Origin: Candidatus Methanimicrococcus odontotermitis
GTDB taxonomy: Archaea > Halobacteriota > Methanosarcinia > Methanosarcinales > Methanosarcinaceae
Assembly: GCA_031286065.1 (NCBI GenBank)
Contig: JAITUZ010000004.1
Location: forward strand, 1-46,552
DNA length: 46,552 nt
Direction: 5' to 3'
Shown here: positions 18,593-27,345 of the stretch, one piece after another
Numbering within the stretch: the first letter of the stretch is position 1
How the letters are laid out: each line of letters starts with the position of its first letter
Position numbers and translations under genes: made by a program
The notes under the pieces: model-generated
The model's database searches: none
What the model was told of the DNA's origin: nothing
The model's input: the letters and a program-made list of their open reading frames with translations, nothing else

Positions 18593-19807
18593 ATGATCAG
18601 TCTTTCCCACAGTACAAAAATGGCGGCCGAAAGCTTAAAAAGCGCCAAACTGCGTTCCGGATTAACGGCGCTTGGTATTATTATCGGTATTGCCGCCGTT
18701 ATCGCCACCTTTACGCTCGGCGCCAGTTTCGGCGCGTATTTCTCTGATCAAATCAGTTCCAGCGGTTCCAATTATGTAATGATTATCTCTCATAAAGAAA
18801 ATTTGTTTTTTGACCGGCAAGTCGATGTTGTTCGAAACACGCGCGGTGTCGACGCGGCTTCGCCGGTTTTGTCGGCAACGGGCGCCGTCACATTTATGGG
18901 CGAATCTAAAAATTTCTCAATTTACGGCGTTTCAGAGGCGTATGAAGAAATCAGCGCGCTTCCGATGTATGACGGGGTTTTTATCACGGATCAGGAGACG
19001 TCTGCCGCAGTCATCGGTAAAAATATTTCACAGGACGAGTTTAAAAATCAAATCTCAACGCGCGGTTCGATCCAAGTGACGGTTTATAATTCTCTCACTC
19101 AGGAAAATGTCACGCGGACTTTCAGCGTGAAGGGCATTGCCGGATCGAATCAGTCCAATATCATTCAGGGAAGCGATTACAACACGGCAGTTTATGTTCC
19201 GCTTTCCGCCATGAAAGAAATGACCGGCAATTCGGATTACCGCATGATTTTTGCCATGGCCGAATCCAATGAAACGGTTCAAGAGGCGAATGATGAAATC
19301 AAAAAAAGCCTGGCCCGCAATTTGGGCGTTTCTGAGCGGAATTTAGACAATGAGAATCTGATTCCTTTTTCAACGATGAATCAAGCTGAAATTCTGGAAC
19401 AGGTCAGTTCCATGACACAGACATTGCAATTGTTTTTAATTGCGATCGGCGGCATTTCACTGGTTGTCGGCTCTGTCGGCATTATGAACATCATGATTGT
19501 GACTGTTACTGAACGGACAAAAGAGATCGGCACATTCAAAGCGCTCGGCTATACGTCAAATGATATTTTGCTTCTGTTCATTATCGAGTCCGTCGTCATC
19601 AGCGTCATCGGTGGCGCGGCCGGAACGGTTTTGGGCCTGATTATTTCCTATGTCGGCGCCTTCTTTTTAGGAATCGCGCTGTCTTTGTCTTACGGCGCCA
19701 TTGCCGCGGCCATCGTCATCTCGATTTTTATCGGAATCTTTGCCGGCGTTTATCCGGCGAAGCGGGCGGCGGATATGAATCCGGTCGACGCGCTTCGAAC
19801 CGTCTGA
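18593..19807 (+). CDS. ABC transporter permease 4 (FtsX/MacB_PCD type)
   Basis: A 404-residue paralog starting MISLSHSTKMAAESLKSAKLRSGL with the same architecture as permeases 1-3. The start ATG lies 12 bp after the stop of permease 3, with GAGG upstream. The outer domain is again distinct (for example AVTFMGESKNFSIYGV) while the flanking membrane modules are shared. As the last gene of the array it ends 34 bp before the convergent rnhB stop. Confidence 0.92.
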   Translation: MISLSHSTKMAAESLKSAKLRSGLTALGIIIGIAAVIATFTLGASFGAYFSDQISSSGSNYVMIISHKENLFFDRQVDVVRNTRGVDAASPVLSATGAVTFMGESKNFSIYGVSEAYEEISALPMYDGVFITDQETSAAVIGKNISQDEFKNQISTRGSIQVTVYNSLTQENVTRTFSVKGIAGSNQSNIIQGSDYNTAVYVPLSAMKEMTGNSDYRMIFAMAESNETVQEANDEIKKSLARNLGVSERNLDNENLIPFSTMNQAEILEQVSSMTQTLQLFLIAIGGISLVVGSVGIMNIMIVTVTERTKEIGTFKALGYTSNDILLLFIIESVVISVIGGAAGTVLGLIISYVGAFFLGIALSLSYGAIAAAIVISIFIGIFAGVYPAKRAADMNPVDALRTV

Positions 19808-19841
19808 TTCTGAAAAAGGGCTCAAATCCTTGTTTTCAAAA

Positions 19842-20507
19842 TCAAAGCAGATTCTCGGCTGTTTTCCATGATTTTCGGACATAATCAGGAAAATCGCCGT
19901 GCTCTTTTGCGTAATTCTCTAAAAACAATTTTGTTTTCGGATCGGACGGGTAGCCGCTTCCAAAATCCGCTTTCTCTTTTTTCTTGATTTCTTCAATCAA
20001 TTCGTCACGGCGCGTTTTCGCTAAAATGGAGGCGGCTGAAACGACGGGGCTGATCGCGTCTGCTTTATGTTTTGAAATATATTCTATTTTATCCGCCCGG
20101 TCTTTGAATTTTTTGCCGTATTCATCGTGAACGCGGCGGGCGAACCGCTCTTCTGAAACGTCGGCCGCGTCTAAAATGACGATATTGAACATTTGATCTT
20201 CGGCGGCAGACAGCTTTTCCATGACTTTTGAAAAGCAAAGAACCATGATTTCATTCATTGTCATAATTTTTCGCAGGTCATCGATTTGCTTCGGCTCGAC
20301 TTCATAAACATACCAAGACGCCGCGTATTTTTTAATGGAAACCGCCAGTTGCTCTCTTTTTTTCGGGGAAAGTTTTTTAGAATCGGCAACGCCCAAATTT
20401 TTCAGTTTCTTTTCCTGCTCGGCCGTCGCGCAGACGCCGGCAACGCACATGGGGCCGATAACCGGCCCTTTTCCCGCTTCATCAATTCCGAGTTTTATTT
20501 CCGGCAT
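19842..20507 (-). CDS. rnhB: Ribonuclease HII
   Basis: A 221-residue enzyme of normal length. It cleaves RNA in RNA-DNA hybrids and at single ribonucleotides in DNA, for primer removal and ribonucleotide excision. The active site shows in GIDEAGKGPVIGPM (first Asp, Glu), ILDAADV (Asp) and HKADAISPVVSAASILAK (Asp). The C-terminal FGSGYPSDPKTKLFLENY is typical of archaeal RNase HII. The ATG follows GGAGA on the minus strand. It converges with the permease array and diverges from the ArcS-like gene. Confidence 0.96.
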   Translation of the reverse strand: MPEIKLGIDEAGKGPVIGPMCVAGVCATAEQEKKLKNLGVADSKKLSPKKREQLAVSIKKYAASWYVYEVEPKQIDDLRKIMTMNEIMVLCFSKVMEKLSAAEDQMFNIVILDAADVSEERFARRVHDEYGKKFKDRADKIEYISKHKADAISPVVSAASILAKTRRDELIEEIKKKEKADFGSGYPSDPKTKLFLENYAKEHGDFPDYVRKSWKTAENLL

Positions 20508-20626
20508 TTCTTTTTCTCCGATTTTAATGCGTTTGCTGCAAAAACTATGTTCTTTTCTTTTATGTTTTATGGTTTTTATCCTTTCGGCTCGGCAATTTTA
20601 ATAGGAGAACGTTCATTAGAACTTTT

Positions 20627-21346
20627 ATGACCCGCATCATTCCGGAAACTGAGCGTTCAAACGAACCGCTTGATACTGAAAATATTATCCATCATCCGGA
20701 TATGGAGCGTGCGAATGAATGGGTTGTGACGGAATATGAAATTCCGTCGCGCAAGATCTGTATTTTTGTGCCGTGTTCCAAGAAAAAGCCGTATCATACG
20801 AGTCCTTCTCATCAGAAATTTGATGAAGTCATTTATTCCCGACTGGACGAAGAAGATGTCCATATCGTCACTTTCGGGACCTGCGGCGTTGTTCCCAGAG
20901 AATTGGATGTTGAATATCCTTTCATGAATTATTCTTTCATGATGGGGCAATGCAATGTCGCGAAAGTGAAGCGCGATTTCTTAAAAACAGAAATCAAAAG
21001 GATTTCCGAGTATTTAGAGCGGACAAAAGATAATTATGAATACAGGATCGCTTACTGCATCGGCGATTTTCGGGAAGCGATGACAAAAGCCGCCGAACAA
21101 ACCGGAATTTCCGTCGTCATTGTTCCGCGTCTTGAAACGATTGAGCGCAATATTCAGCCGAATAAAAAATTCATTTATAACAGTTTATCCTGTTCCGATT
21201 ATTTGTCGGATTTTGCCGATGCCGTGTCGGAAGCGGCGGCGCAGACGCATGTATTTTTAAAAGAACCGGCCTTTTCAAAGCCCGCTGAGTCTGCCGAAAC
21301 TCAATCCGAAAATGATTCGGATGATTCGGAATGGTACGAATCTTAA
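20627..21346 (+). CDS. Free-standing ArcS-core (DUF5591) protein, probable archaeosine synthase component
   Basis: A 239-residue protein. Residues 49-62 read PCSKKKPYHTSPSH, an exact match to the motif PC-x3-KPY-x2-S-x2-H described for archaeosine synthase ArcS. ArcS attaches lysine to preQ0 at position 15 of archaeal tRNA, and the radical-SAM partner RaSEA completes the conversion. The TGT-like and PUA domains of full-length ArcS are not present here, so this is a minimal core. The C-terminal 20 residues are acidic (SENDSDDSEWYES). The ATG at 20627 has no good ribosome site at normal spacing. An in-frame ATT at 20615 has AGGAGA 7 nt before it and would add four residues. Confidence 0.75.
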   Translation: MTRIIPETERSNEPLDTENIIHHPDMERANEWVVTEYEIPSRKICIFVPCSKKKPYHTSPSHQKFDEVIYSRLDEEDVHIVTFGTCGVVPRELDVEYPFMNYSFMMGQCNVAKVKRDFLKTEIKRISEYLERTKDNYEYRIAYCIGDFREAMTKAAEQTGISVVIVPRLETIERNIQPNKKFIYNSLSCSDYLSDFADAVSEAAAQTHVFLKEPAFSKPAESAETQSENDSDDSEWYES

Positions 21347-21541
21347 AATCGTTGATTTAAATGACTGTGGTATATTATTATAACAGCTCTATAATTTCTG
21401 TTTTTCTTCGATTTATTTCACTACTTTTTAATTTTGTTGCCGAAATGTTCAAATCTTTTTACGATTATATTATCTTGTTTCGATGAAATTTATTTCCTGG
21501 GGTGTAATTTTTAAAACAGTTCAGTATAGAGGTTGTATAAT

Positions 21542-22354
21542 ATGAAATCATGCTTAATTGACACAATTTTCCTTTCTGACAAAAGAAAGAATTTGCTTCT
21601 TCTTTTGCTTGAAGGGCCGCAATCGTCAGATAACATTAAAGATAAGCTGGGTGTCAATTGGGGCGCGATGATCCCTCAAATTAAAAAACTGGAGGAATGG
21701 GACCTTATCGAAAGTAAAGACCGCGTTTATTATCTGACCGATATGGGACATTCCATCGCAAATAATTCCAAACAGCTTTTAAATATTCTTTGCGTTTATG
21801 AAAACAATCAAAAGTATTGGTCAACGCATGACTTGTCGCGCATTCCGGAATCCCTTCGCGACAGTATCGGGGAACTCGGTCCGTGCAAACTGCTTGAATC
21901 GGATTTGGCGCATGTTTTTGACGCAAACAAAGAGGTTGTCGAAGCAATGATTGACGCGACATTCTGCATCACGCTTTCCAATTTCTTCCAGCCGCAGTAT
22001 AATAAAATGTATAATACCATGATCAAGAACGGCTGTGATTTGACGCTGATCTATTCTCAATCCGTTTTTGACAGGATCTTGTCCGAATATGTTTATGACG
22101 GAACTTCCGAGTCGGATGATATTAAGTTTTTAGATTGGAAAAATACAAAATTCTACGTTATTCCCGACGGTCTCGGAATTACGGAAATTTCAATAACAAA
22201 CGACATTGTTCTTCTCGGCTTGTTTGACAAAGACAGCCGATTCGACTCTCGATATATTCTGAGTTACGGCAAGCGTTCTTGTAAATGGGGAATGGATCTT
22301 TTCAATTTCCTGTCAAAAGAAGCCAAACGAATCGAAACAAACGCCAAAGACTGA
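21542..22354 (+). CDS. Winged-helix transcriptional regulator with FilR1 (DUF1724) domain
   Basis: A 270-residue protein. The N-terminal 80 residues form a winged helix (RKNLLLLLLEGPQSSDNIKDKLGVNWGAMIPQIKKLEEWDLI). The C-terminal 180 residues resemble the FilR1/DUF1724 domain found almost only in methanogens, which have many paralogs. Ligand and targets are unknown; some family members are reported to control methyltransferase genes or filament growth. The ATG at 21542 follows GAGGTTG, so the three extra upstream codons are dropped. It converges with the cobalamin cluster, but no direct link is visible. Confidence 0.85.
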   Translation: MKSCLIDTIFLSDKRKNLLLLLLEGPQSSDNIKDKLGVNWGAMIPQIKKLEEWDLIESKDRVYYLTDMGHSIANNSKQLLNILCVYENNQKYWSTHDLSRIPESLRDSIGELGPCKLLESDLAHVFDANKEVVEAMIDATFCITLSNFFQPQYNKMYNTMIKNGCDLTLIYSQSVFDRILSEYVYDGTSESDDIKFLDWKNTKFYVIPDGLGITEISITNDIVLLGLFDKDSRFDSRYILSYGKRSCKWGMDLFNFLSKEAKRIETNAKD

Positions 22355-22392
22355 TTTTTTTTCAGTCCCGTCAATTTTGTTTCTGATCTTTT

Positions 22393-23004
22393 TTATTCGA
22401 TTCCTTCCGTCAGTAGTTGGAGACATTTTTCCAAATCTTCGGGCGTGTTGACATTCATTGCCAGCCTCGGATCGTCAACAATGTAATTATAATCCGGCTG
22501 CTCGTTGTCGATGTCTGATGTGTCCAAGATGTTGATGCCTGTCGGCACGATCAATTTTGTATTTTTATGAAACACCGTGTCCGGCCGGATCCCGATTTTT
22601 TTACAAAGCGCGATCGGCACGTATACAGACATTGCCGGCTCATCGCACGTTTCATATTTTTTCAGAACATCTTCAATAATATCGGAGCGGACGAGCGGCA
22701 GATCGCACATGACGATGATTGCGGGCCCGACGAATTTCGCCGTTTTGATGGAGTAAATCATATCTCCGACGTAATTGCCTTCGGCCGCTTCAATCACTCG
22801 GATTTCCGGATAATTTGATTCAATCAGTTTCTTCGTCTCGGGCGTCGCCTGCGTGACGGATACGTGAATCTTTCCGATGCCTTCAGCTTCCTGAAGCGCG
22901 GCGATAATGTATGAAATCAGCGGTCTGCCGTTTAATTCAATACAGGATTTTTCGCCGCGCCCCATGCGCTGCGCCAATCCGCCGGCCATAATCAAAGCGT
23001 CCAA
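22393..23004 (-). CDS. cobY: Adenosylcobinamide-phosphate guanylyltransferase (CobY), TTG start
   Basis: A 203-residue nucleotidyltransferase. It transfers GMP from GTP to adenosylcobinamide phosphate, the archaeal non-orthologous replacement for bacterial CobU. The N-terminal motif LIMAGGLAQRMGRGEKSCIELNGRPLI is the nucleotide-binding signature of MobA/CobY-like enzymes. The start is a TTG overlapping the last 13 bases of cobS, with GGAGGGATG just upstream. A single-residue extension is the only alternative. It is the last gene of the minus-strand cob cluster and is probably translated by coupling with cobS. Confidence 0.95.
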   Translation of the reverse strand: MDALIMAGGLAQRMGRGEKSCIELNGRPLISYIIAALQEAEGIGKIHVSVTQATPETKKLIESNYPEIRVIEAAEGNYVGDMIYSIKTAKFVGPAIIVMCDLPLVRSDIIEDVLKKYETCDEPAMSVYVPIALCKKIGIRPDTVFHKNTKLIVPTGINILDTSDIDNEQPDYNYIVDDPRLAMNVNTPEDLEKCLQLLTEGIE

Positions 23005-23876
23005 ATCATCCCTCCGTATAAATAGTAAAGAATCACGGCAACGGCCGCAATCGTTATGATCCTTCCGACTTCATTGGCGGTTCCGATGCCGTCGCCGTTT
23101 AATCCTTCAAAGTGGCGGTTGCTTATTTTTAATATCACGAGGGCGGCAATCGTTGAAATCAGAAGCGCGGCGAGACCGATGAGTCCGAGCAGCGCGGCTG
23201 AAACAAGCGTTGTAAAGATGAAGCCGATAATGAAATTTTTGCGCGTGCCGCCGGCAATCGTCATCGCGCCAAGTCCTTCGCTGAACGATTTGCCGAACGC
23301 CGCGATTGTCAGCATGGCCTGCTTGCCGTTCGTTTCGGCGGCAATCATCGTCAAAGCGATCAAAAACGCCGGTGTCAGCGCCTGCGCGAACGAGACGCCG
23401 AGACCCTCAAGGCCCGGGATGATTAATCCCGTCAAGCCGATCACTATTATTTTTAAATCTGTTCCCGTTCCTGCCGTGACGGTTTCAAGTGTCGATAAAG
23501 ACGCGTAGAAGGACAGCATTAAAAGGACGGCAAAAGCCGCGCCGCCGATTCCCAATGCCATATCTTTCAGCGCTTTTCTTTTCTTTTCCAAAGAACCGTG
23601 CGCCGTCATGCCGTCTCCCATATCGGCGATGCCGTCCAAGTGGTTGAACCAAATAATTCTGTATACGGCAAGCATGATCGCGATAATTGTCAAAGGGGAC
23701 GGCAGGATCATTTCGGCGGTAAACGTGACGGCGCCGATTAAAACGCCGAGGCAGAACCCGACAATCGGATACATGTAAAGGCGTTTCATTAAGGCTTCAA
23801 TGCCTTCCATGGTGATGCCGACAGGAATAACGGATAAAAATCCGAATCCCGCTTTGAACGCTTCCCGAATCGTCAT
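22992..23876 (-). CDS. cobS: Adenosylcobinamide-GDP ribazoletransferase (cobalamin-5'-phosphate synthase)
   Basis: A 294-residue integral membrane enzyme with about seven hydrophobic segments. It joins AdoCbi-GDP with alpha-ribazole (phosphate). The family motif is FNHLDGIADMGDGMTAHGSLEKKRKALKDMALGIGG near residues 78-113, with the D-G-x-A-D-x-x-D-G metal-binding pattern. Its start overlaps the stop of cobZ in ATGA form and its end overlaps the start of cobY, so the three genes are translationally coupled. The length is normal. Confidence 0.95.
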   Translation of the reverse strand: MTIREAFKAGFGFLSVIPVGITMEGIEALMKRLYMYPIVGFCLGVLIGAVTFTAEMILPSPLTIIAIMLAVYRIIWFNHLDGIADMGDGMTAHGSLEKKRKALKDMALGIGGAAFAVLLMLSFYASLSTLETVTAGTGTDLKIIVIGLTGLIIPGLEGLGVSFAQALTPAFLIALTMIAAETNGKQAMLTIAAFGKSFSEGLGAMTIAGGTRKNFIIGFIFTTLVSAALLGLIGLAALLISTIAALVILKISNRHFEGLNGDGIGTANEVGRIITIAAVAVILYYLYGGMIWTL

Positions 23877-24406
23877 TTCTTTTTCTCCGACAGCGCGCGT
23901 GAATACATGTTGGCCGAAACGCCGCCGAGCAGCCCGCCGATAATGTCGTCCATGAACATGCCCAATTCTTTTAAAATGCCCGGTTTGTTTTTGTCAAAGC
24001 GGACGAATTCAAATTTACCTTTGGTGCCGCCGATGTATTCGGCCGCGGCTTCGCCGAGGATTTCGTCGGCAATGATAAATGACAAGTCCTGTTCATACGA
24101 TTTTTTGCTGAGGCCGGGAAGCGCGCCGTTTTTTCCTTCTTTTTCCAAAAGGAGAGCGGCATAAATCAAAAGCTGAAGATTCGGGTCCTTGACGGCTTCA
24201 TCAAATTCTCTTTTAAATACAGCGCGCGCTTTTTCTTCGGTTTCGATTCCGGGATGCGGCACATAAAATTCCATCGCGGTATTTTCTAAATCCGTATAGG
24301 AGATGCCGAAGTCTTTTAAAAGATCCATGATGTTTCTTGAAGCTTCTTCCTCTATGCTGTCCGGCTGCTCCTTTTTGAAACCGTCCTCTATGTTTGATAA
24401 TTTCAC
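23873..24406 (-). CDS. cobZ: Alpha-ribazole phosphatase CobZ (phosphatidylglycerophosphatase A-like)
   Basis: A 177-residue protein. CobZ is the archaeal alpha-ribazole-5'-phosphate phosphatase that replaces bacterial CobC. Its fold is of the PgpA type, visible in ELGMFMDDIIGGLLGGVSANMY at the C-terminus, where the Asp residues form the metal site. The start is GTG at 24406 with GGGGGAG upstream, since no better start exists in frame. The gene overlaps cobS by four bases. Position between cbiB and cobS agrees with the role. Confidence 0.9.
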   Translation of the reverse strand: MKLSNIEDGFKKEQPDSIEEEASRNIMDLLKDFGISYTDLENTAMEFYVPHPGIETEEKARAVFKREFDEAVKDPNLQLLIYAALLLEKEGKNGALPGLSKKSYEQDLSFIIADEILGEAAAEYIGGTKGKFEFVRFDKNKPGILKELGMFMDDIIGGLLGGVSANMYSRALSEKKK

Positions 24407-24480
24407 TCTTCTCCCCCTCTCTGATCCGATTTCTTTCTGAATATCGGTTTTCTTTTATTTCTTTTTTCTCCGTTTTTTCA

Positions 24481-25521
24481 TTATACGAATGACGCCGCGT
24501 GCCAAATCAAGCCGATTGCCAAAGCGCCGGCAGCGGCGGTGATGACGGAAGTTATAATAATCAGAATCGAAACGCGTGAAATGTCCTGCGGTTCCGGCTC
24601 TCGGAAGTCATTTCCAATCACGTACGTGTCCGGCTTTTCAAATCGGATTTGAAGCGCGCCTGCCGCCGCCGCCATCGGCCATCCGGAATTCGGCGACGGC
24701 GTTATTTTATTTTCTTTTCCGGCCAGCTTTAATCCGCTGACGGGTTTCATTTTTTCAAGACCCGCGCTCATCAGATTTGATACGCCGGCGCCGGCGGCGA
24801 TAAATATCGGTGAAAGCCGCGCCGGGATCCAATTCAAAACATCATCGAACTTGGCGGAAAACCAGCCGAGATGAATATATTTTTCAGTTTTGTAGCCGAC
24901 CATCGAATCAAGAGTGCTGGCCGCTTTAAAGAGATACGCCGCGGGAAGCCCGAATGGGCCGAACACAATATAAAAGAATACCGGCGTCAAAAGCGCGTCC
25001 ACATAATTTTCTGAAATGGATTCCGCAACAGCCGATATGATCCGGCTTTTGTTCAAGTTTGACGTGTCGCGGCTGACGTATGCGATCAATTCCTATCGGG
25101 CGGCCTCAATATCCGTGTCCAGTTTTTCCCGGATTTTTTCGGCCGGCCGGACCATGCATTTGATTGCGAATGTCGCTTTCAGAAATACGGCTTGAATCAC
25201 GATGCCGCCCGCGTAAGGCATACGGCTGTCATGCGCCGCTAAAACGATAAGAACCGCCATCAAAACCGTGGAACAAATGACGGTTAAAGCCATCAGCGTT
25301 CCGTAAATTTTCCGATGTTTTTTCGGCGCTTTGGCTTTTAAAAATCCGATCAGCTTTCCGATCCAAACAACCGGATGAACTGCCGCGGGCGGCTCTCCGA
25401 ACACCAAATCTATCAAAACGGCCAAAAGAAGAACAAGGATCAATTCTGCCGGCGCGTATGTAAAAGCCGCCGAGAAATATTGATACAGGGGTGTCAGCAT
25501 TTGGAATAATTCTATAACCAT
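24481..25521 (-). CDS. cbiB: Adenosylcobinamide-phosphate synthase CbiB, interrupted by one in-frame UAG
   Basis: The gene reads as two halves in the same frame, 25521-25096 and 25092-24481, separated only by TAG at 25093-25095. The N-terminal half has the family motif LIDLVFGEPPAAVHPVVWIGKLI and ends EKLDTDIEAAR. The C-terminal half continues ELIAYVSRDTSNLNKSRIISAV and includes SENYVDALLTPVFFYIVFGPFG, DSMVGYKTEKY and DDVLNWIPARL. The joined 346-residue protein has normal length and no missing residues, so only one codon is affected. CbiB attaches (R)-1-amino-2-propanol phosphate, made by CobD, to adenosylcobyric acid in the membrane. The ATG at 25521 follows a strong GGAGAGAGG. Alternatives: pyrrolysine or readthrough at the UAG, a fresh nonsense mutation, or a sequencing error. 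Confidence 0.9.
25093..25095 (-). other. In-frame amber codon (UAG) inside cbiB
   Basis: On the plus strand this is CTA. It lies one residue after ...DIEAAR and just before ELIAYVSRDT, at a position where homologs, as I recall them, carry a variable, often basic or polar residue. In methanogens that make pyrrolysine, UAG can be decoded as an amino acid. Confidence 0.85.
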
Positions 25522-25576
25522 TAACCTCTCTCCGGCAGAATTAAATCTGAAATCTTGAACGAATTCATGATTTTTT

Positions 25577-27175
25577 TTAGGTTTCTTTTCTCTTTTTAAT
25601 GTCGTTTTCTTCTTTGATTTTCCGGCATAACGCGAGAACATGTTCGGCGTCTTTTTCCTCCATGATCGGGAGGATCATTTCGTTCCATTCCTTTTTCAGT
25701 ATTTCTTCCGTTTCTCCTTCTTCCATTAAACCTTCCATCATCTTTTCAACAACGGACGGAATGTGCGGAATATAGCAGCCTGCGCAGCTCCAAACTTGGC
25801 CGCCTTTGGAACTTTGAATGTATTTGCCGCCGCCTCTGTCATCTTTGCACGGGTAGAACGGACAGTAACAGAAAGTACAGTCCTGGCTGTCAAAATGGCA
25901 CGGGTAATATTCGCACGTCTCCCGTTTGTTCTGCTGAAGTCCGCGTTTATGCGTCGTCAAAGCGGATTTGAGTTCGTTGTCGGCGAAATCTTTCGCCCAT
26001 TCGTCAAAAACGATTGAAATCGTTTTGATGAATTTTTCATTTTCGGGGCGGGTGCGGACAGCGATTCGAATATAGTCTTCGCCGAGGCCGCGGAATGAAA
26101 TGCAGTTGCGGACCAATATGCCGTTTTTGGCAAAACGCTCCGCGAGTTCGGTGGATTTGATCGTTCGCTCGCTGATGTCGATCAGCAGAAAATTCGTGAC
26201 GGCGGCTCCCGGCTTGAATCCCCAGATCTTTGAGAGCTCTTCTTTTAAGAAATTCGCCTCTTTTAATATCAGCTCTCGGGATTTTTTCAGATAATCGCTG
26301 TTGACGCCGCCGTCCATTTCCATTAAAGCCGCGCCGACATTTTCCTGAAGCGGGCTGAGGTTCCACGAGAGGCGGGCGCTGTTGAGCGCTTCGGCGATTT
26401 CCGGATGCGCCGCGCCGAAGCCGAGGCGGATCCCCGGAATTTCAAAGCATTTGGTCAGCGACCGCATGACAAACACGAATTTGCTGCCGGCGGCCAAGTC
26501 GCACACGGATTGCCGCGGGTCGGCAAGTTCAATAAAAGCTTCGTCCACGAACAAAACGGTTCCGGCCGTTTCACATTTTTCAGCCAGCCGAATCAGTTCT
26601 TCGCGCGTCCGGAGATCGGCGGTCGGGTTGTTCGGATTACAGATAAAGAGGATTTTCGAGCCGAGGTTCGTTAATTCTTCGGCGGTGATCGTTTCAATTT
26701 TTTCCTGCGGGAGGTAAATGATTTCAGCGTTCTGAACGCGGCACTGAATTTCGTATTCGCCGAATGTCGGATACGGGATAATGACTTTATCGCCGTCATT
26801 TAATACGCATTGGCAGAACAAGCGGATGATTTCAGTCGACCCGTTTCCGGGAATAATATTTTCCTTGGTCAGGCGCGTGCCGGAAGAAATCCCCGAGTTT
26901 AAAAATGACGCGGCCGCCTCTCGGAATTTTAAATACCGGTTGTCAGGATAATTGTAAGATTCGGGATATGACGCGGCCGCCAATTTCATAAAATCCTGTC
27001 CGTACTCGGGCAGGTCAAAAGGTGTTTTAAAAGGATTGAGATTGGCGCTGAAATCCAATATTTCATTTTCAGCGATGCCGTATTTTTCCGCGCTTTCTTT
27101 GATTAAGCCGCCGTGAAGGCAGCCCTGAAATGCTTGTATGTGTTTTTTCAGCGGATTTGACGGTTTATTTGTCAT
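25577..27175 (-). CDS. cobD: L-threonine-O-3-phosphate decarboxylase CobD with C-terminal cysteine-rich domain
   Basis: A 532-residue fusion. Residues 1 to about 395 form a class I PLP aminotransferase fold like CobD/HisC. The PLP lysine is in MRSLTKCFEIPGIRLGFG, with NPNNPT and FVDEAFIE also seen. It makes (R)-1-amino-2-propanol phosphate. Residues about 410-532 carry a cysteine-rich segment (CEYYPC, DCTFCYCPFYPC, WSCAGC), which matches the cysteine-rich small domain found fused to archaeal CobD and presumably binds metal. It is the first gene of the minus-strand cob cluster, with 55 bp to cbiB. The ATG at 27175 has a weak ribosome site. Confidence 0.94.
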   Translation of the reverse strand: MTNKPSNPLKKHIQAFQGCLHGGLIKESAEKYGIAENEILDFSANLNPFKTPFDLPEYGQDFMKLAAASYPESYNYPDNRYLKFREAAASFLNSGISSGTRLTKENIIPGNGSTEIIRLFCQCVLNDGDKVIIPYPTFGEYEIQCRVQNAEIIYLPQEKIETITAEELTNLGSKILFICNPNNPTADLRTREELIRLAEKCETAGTVLFVDEAFIELADPRQSVCDLAAGSKFVFVMRSLTKCFEIPGIRLGFGAAHPEIAEALNSARLSWNLSPLQENVGAALMEMDGGVNSDYLKKSRELILKEANFLKEELSKIWGFKPGAAVTNFLLIDISERTIKSTELAERFAKNGILVRNCISFRGLGEDYIRIAVRTRPENEKFIKTISIVFDEWAKDFADNELKSALTTHKRGLQQNKRETCEYYPCHFDSQDCTFCYCPFYPCKDDRGGGKYIQSSKGGQVWSCAGCYIPHIPSVVEKMMEGLMEEGETEEILKKEWNEMILPIMEEKDAEHVLALCRKIKEENDIKKRKET

Positions 27176-27345
27176 GGAATCTTTTCTAAATTGGATTTTA
27201 ACATATATTAAGCTGTTCGTTTCGATTCAGTTTTTTTGTTTTATCGGGAGCACGCTTTCTAAAATCCGGATACGTTTTAGTCTGTTTTTCTTTATACTTC
27301 ATTCTGACAGCTAACTCTATATTTCAATTGTTCCTTTTTGAATTT

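Noticed and set aside
24481-25521. Selenocysteine-type recoding
   Set aside because: The internal codon is TAG, not TGA, and selenocysteine use is not expected in Methanosarcinales.
24481-25641. Two separate small proteins in place of CbiB
   Set aside because: They are in the same frame, separated by one codon, and together make one normal-length CbiB. The second has only a TTG with no ribosome site, and the first could not work alone.
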